Program-made: the position numbers and the translations under genes | Assembly: GCA_022984795.1 (NCBI GenBank) | Contig: JALIHJ010000020.1 | Location: forward strand, 62,001 to 126,000 | Direction of reading: 5' to 3' | DNA from: Fabrea salina | Taxonomy: Eukaryota; Ciliophora; Heterotrichea; Heterotrichida; Fabreidae | DNA: 64,000 nt | Shown: positions 62,580 to 64,000 of the stretch, one piece after another | How positions within the stretch are numbered: position 1 is the first letter of the stretch | Layout: the number at the start of each line of letters is the position of its first letter | The notes under the pieces: generated by a model | Database searches by the model: none | What the model saw: only the letters and a program-made list of their open reading frames with translations | What the model was told of the DNA's origin: nothing

Positions 62580-64000
62580 TCAACTAAAAGACTTAAACCT
62601 ATCATCCATGCATAGGCTGAAAACCCTTGTTCGTGTGAAACGAAATAACAAGCTGAGGCTAGTTGGGGCGTTCCACCAGCTTCTTGGAATTTCTTTGTGT
62701 GTTTTTCAATGATTTGGTTTGCTATGTAAGTCAGTGTTTGTTTGGTTTCTAATTCCCTTCTTTTCTTGTTGTAAAACCTAGACAGTTTAAGAACCTGGGC
62801 TGTTAGAAACTCTACTTCTGAACTGATTTCATACTGGTTCAAAGCAAGTTTTATGTCTTCGGAGTACTCACTAAACAGGTAGTTTGCAGTTTCAAGGTGG
62901 TCTTCGAAGCCAGTTACGAGTCTTTTAGGGTTCATCTGTGGAAGTGGGTCAGGTAAACTGTCAATGATTTTTCTGTGGATTTTCCCAAGAATCTTTTGGG
63001 AGAGGTAGGACTCTTCGTTGTCCTTTTCCATAAAGTCAGGGTACCCTTTGGGCTTTAGGTGCTTGGGCAAGTCAACTACTATTCCGTTTTTGGGAAAGTC
63101 CACGGCTATAGCGTGCTTTCTGCACAACTCTATGCACTTCTCGTCAAAGGCGTACTCCTCACTTTGGTCAGCTACGGCTAGGTGCGCGTTGTCTATTTGT
63201 CCAAGTTTGTCGTTGGTCACAAACTGCCAAAAGAAGTCTATTAGGTCTTTGATGCCTAGTGGAGGGTCTTTGTAAATAGGTTTTTCTTCGTCATACTTCA
63301 TGGGTTCGCAGGTCTTGGCTGGAATAAGTCTTGTGTCCCAGGTTATGAAGTATAGGTCGCCGTCTAAGTCGGACCCAGAGCATTCGTTAGGGTGGGGTCT
63401 TTTTCCTTTGCTGGGAAACACAACTACGTCTCTGTGGTGCTGCAGTTCGGGAATGTTTTTGGCTTGTAGCACCCTAACGTCGCCCGGGTGTAAGCAAGGG
63501 TTTTTCACAACTACAACAGGGCCTTCTAGCACTCCTATTCCTTCTACTTGGACAAACACCTCTCCGTACTCTAAAAGTTGGTACTCATCCAGCACTCCGA
63601 TGAGTACTCCTGACTTCTTCACGAGGATTTTGTGCTTTTTTTTTAGTTCTAACAAAGATAATTCCTTAAGGAGGTTCTTAAGTCGAATTATCACAGGTTC
63701 ATTGAACTCGTAGGCAATTTGGTTCAGGAACTGAAGCGCTAGGTTGTGTTTGATGTCTTGTCTCAAAGAACTGATGTAGTAGTAAAAGTTGGTTTCAATT
63801 TCAATCAACATTTCCATCAGGAGCTCCTCGAAATTAGAGTCAGGAATTCCTAAAGAGCTCAGAAGCATTATTATCTGCCTGTTTAAGTATCCGCTTCTAA
63901 ACTCTGAGTGGTTCAGCAAGTCCAGTTCTAAGTTCCCACTTTCGAACTTCACCATAGAGTCTCTGAGAACTACTTGCCTTCCACTCAGTCTAGGGTCCAG
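62576..64000 (-). CDS. RNA-dependent RNA polymerase, RDR/EGO-1 type, C-terminal part (N-terminus outside window)
   Basis: 474 codons of the C-terminal region are in the window; the frame is open to the right edge (LSGRQVVLRDSM...), so the upstream part is missing. It shows the eukaryotic RDR catalytic block: VLEGPVVVVKNPCLHPGDVRVLQA, HHRDVVVFPSKGKRPHPNECSGSDLDGDLYF (DxDGD, metal-binding), and the upstream RxSMxKFES segment. It makes dsRNA from single-stranded RNA for the small-RNA pathway, so it probably supplies precursors to Argonaute/PIWI proteins. The visible catalytic residues look intact. Confidence 0.95.
   Translation of the reverse strand: MDPRLSGRQVVLRDSMVKFESGNLELDLLNHSEFRSGYLNRQIIMLLSSLGIPDSNFEELLMEMLIEIETNFYYYISSLRQDIKHNLALQFLNQIAYEFNEPVIIRLKNLLKELSLLELKKKHKILVKKSGVLIGVLDEYQLLEYGEVFVQVEGIGVLEGPVVVVKNPCLHPGDVRVLQAKNIPELQHHRDVVVFPSKGKRPHPNECSGSDLDGDLYFITWDTRLIPAKTCEPMKYDEEKPIYKDPPLGIKDLIDFFWQFVTNDKLGQIDNAHLAVADQSEEYAFDEKCIELCRKHAIAVDFPKNGIVVDLPKHLKPKGYPDFMEKDNEESYLSQKILGKIHRKIIDSLPDPLPQMNPKRLVTGFEDHLETANYLFSEYSEDIKLALNQYEISSEVEFLTAQVLKLSRFYNKKRRELETKQTLTYIANQIIEKHTKKFQEAGGTPQLASACYFVSHEQGFSAYAWMIGLSLLVD

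Noticed and set aside
1-64000. Operon organisation, because of the tight spacing
   Set aside because: Products have unrelated functions, both strands are used evenly, and spliceosomal introns and eukaryotic domains are present.
1-64000. Bacterial or archaeal origin of the window
   Set aside because: MED4, SKP1, kinesin, GRASP, importin-alpha, PIWI and introns make it eukaryotic.
1-64000. Mobile elements, CRISPR arrays, rRNA and tRNA genes
   Set aside because: I looked for long repeats, transposase or reverse-transcriptase motifs and cloverleaf-like sequence in the few spacers longer than 50 nt and saw none.
1-64000. Many 60-130 codon reading frames lying antisense or out of frame within the long genes
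   Set aside because: They lie inside well-supported genes, have no recognisable domains and arise from the AT/GC codon bias of the opposite strand.

Overview
This window is a stretch of a ciliate somatic (macronuclear) genome, most likely from a heterotrich. It carries about 50 protein genes on both strands in 64 kb, almost all as single uninterrupted reading frames. Six introns can be read directly. Five are exactly 15 nt and one is 16 nt, all starting GTAA or GTGA and ending TAG. Introns of 15-16 nt are known from heterotrichs such as Stentor and Blepharisma. TAA and TAG are stops, which excludes codes that read them as Gln. By eye the GC content is near 40%, higher than I recall for Stentor coeruleus, so I do not assign a genus.

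Layout. 1-7 kb: an O-methyltransferase (cut by the window edge), an importin-alpha-like protein, Mediator subunit 4, an aldo/keto reductase, a hybrid histidine kinase and a predicted myristoylated protein (MGC family). 7-16 kb: a 2493-residue surface protein (IPT/TIG repeats, Cys-rich modules, about ten membrane spans), an adenosylhomocysteinase-like protein and a GRASP homologue. 16-28 kb: a kinesin-12-like motor, STI1/HOP, a RING/B-box/kelch protein, a PP2C phosphatase, a CAP protein, a small RING protein and a PX-WD40 protein. 28-38 kb: a PIWI-clade Argonaute, small proteins, an Mpv17 family protein, a kelch/Cys-rich membrane protein, a hormone-sensitive-lipase-like hydrolase and SKP1. 38-49 kb: a Cache-domain membrane protein, a PHD/chromodomain protein, a CABLES-like cyclin-fold protein, a PLD/cardiolipin-synthase-like enzyme, prohibitin 2, membrane proteins, an ARL2BP-like protein, an MFS transporter, a SHIPPO-repeat protein, a Nudix-ankyrin protein and a twin-CX9C protein. 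49-64 kb: a TPR protein, a PhyH dioxygenase, a GH31 glucosidase, the second MGC-family protein, a Trm5-like protein, a Sec14-like protein, an LRR protein, a 3-hydroxyisobutyrate-dehydrogenase-like enzyme and the C-terminal part of an RNA-dependent RNA polymerase.

The genes are functionally mixed and do not form operons. The striking property is compaction. Most intergenic spacers are 2-30 nt. Four convergent pairs overlap by exactly 4 nt so that one TTAR tetranucleotide holds both stop codons. Several divergent pairs have 7-19 nt between start codons. SKP1 overlaps the start of its downstream neighbour. Of 50 stops I count 40 TAA, 8 TAG and only 2 TGA, and both TGAs have an in-frame TAA two or three codons later. 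Other notable points are a PIWI protein with Glu at both catalytic Asp positions, an importin-alpha lacking the tryptophan array, and a two-member dual-acylation-signal family that I do not recognise. I saw no mobile elements, CRISPR arrays, rRNA or tRNA genes.
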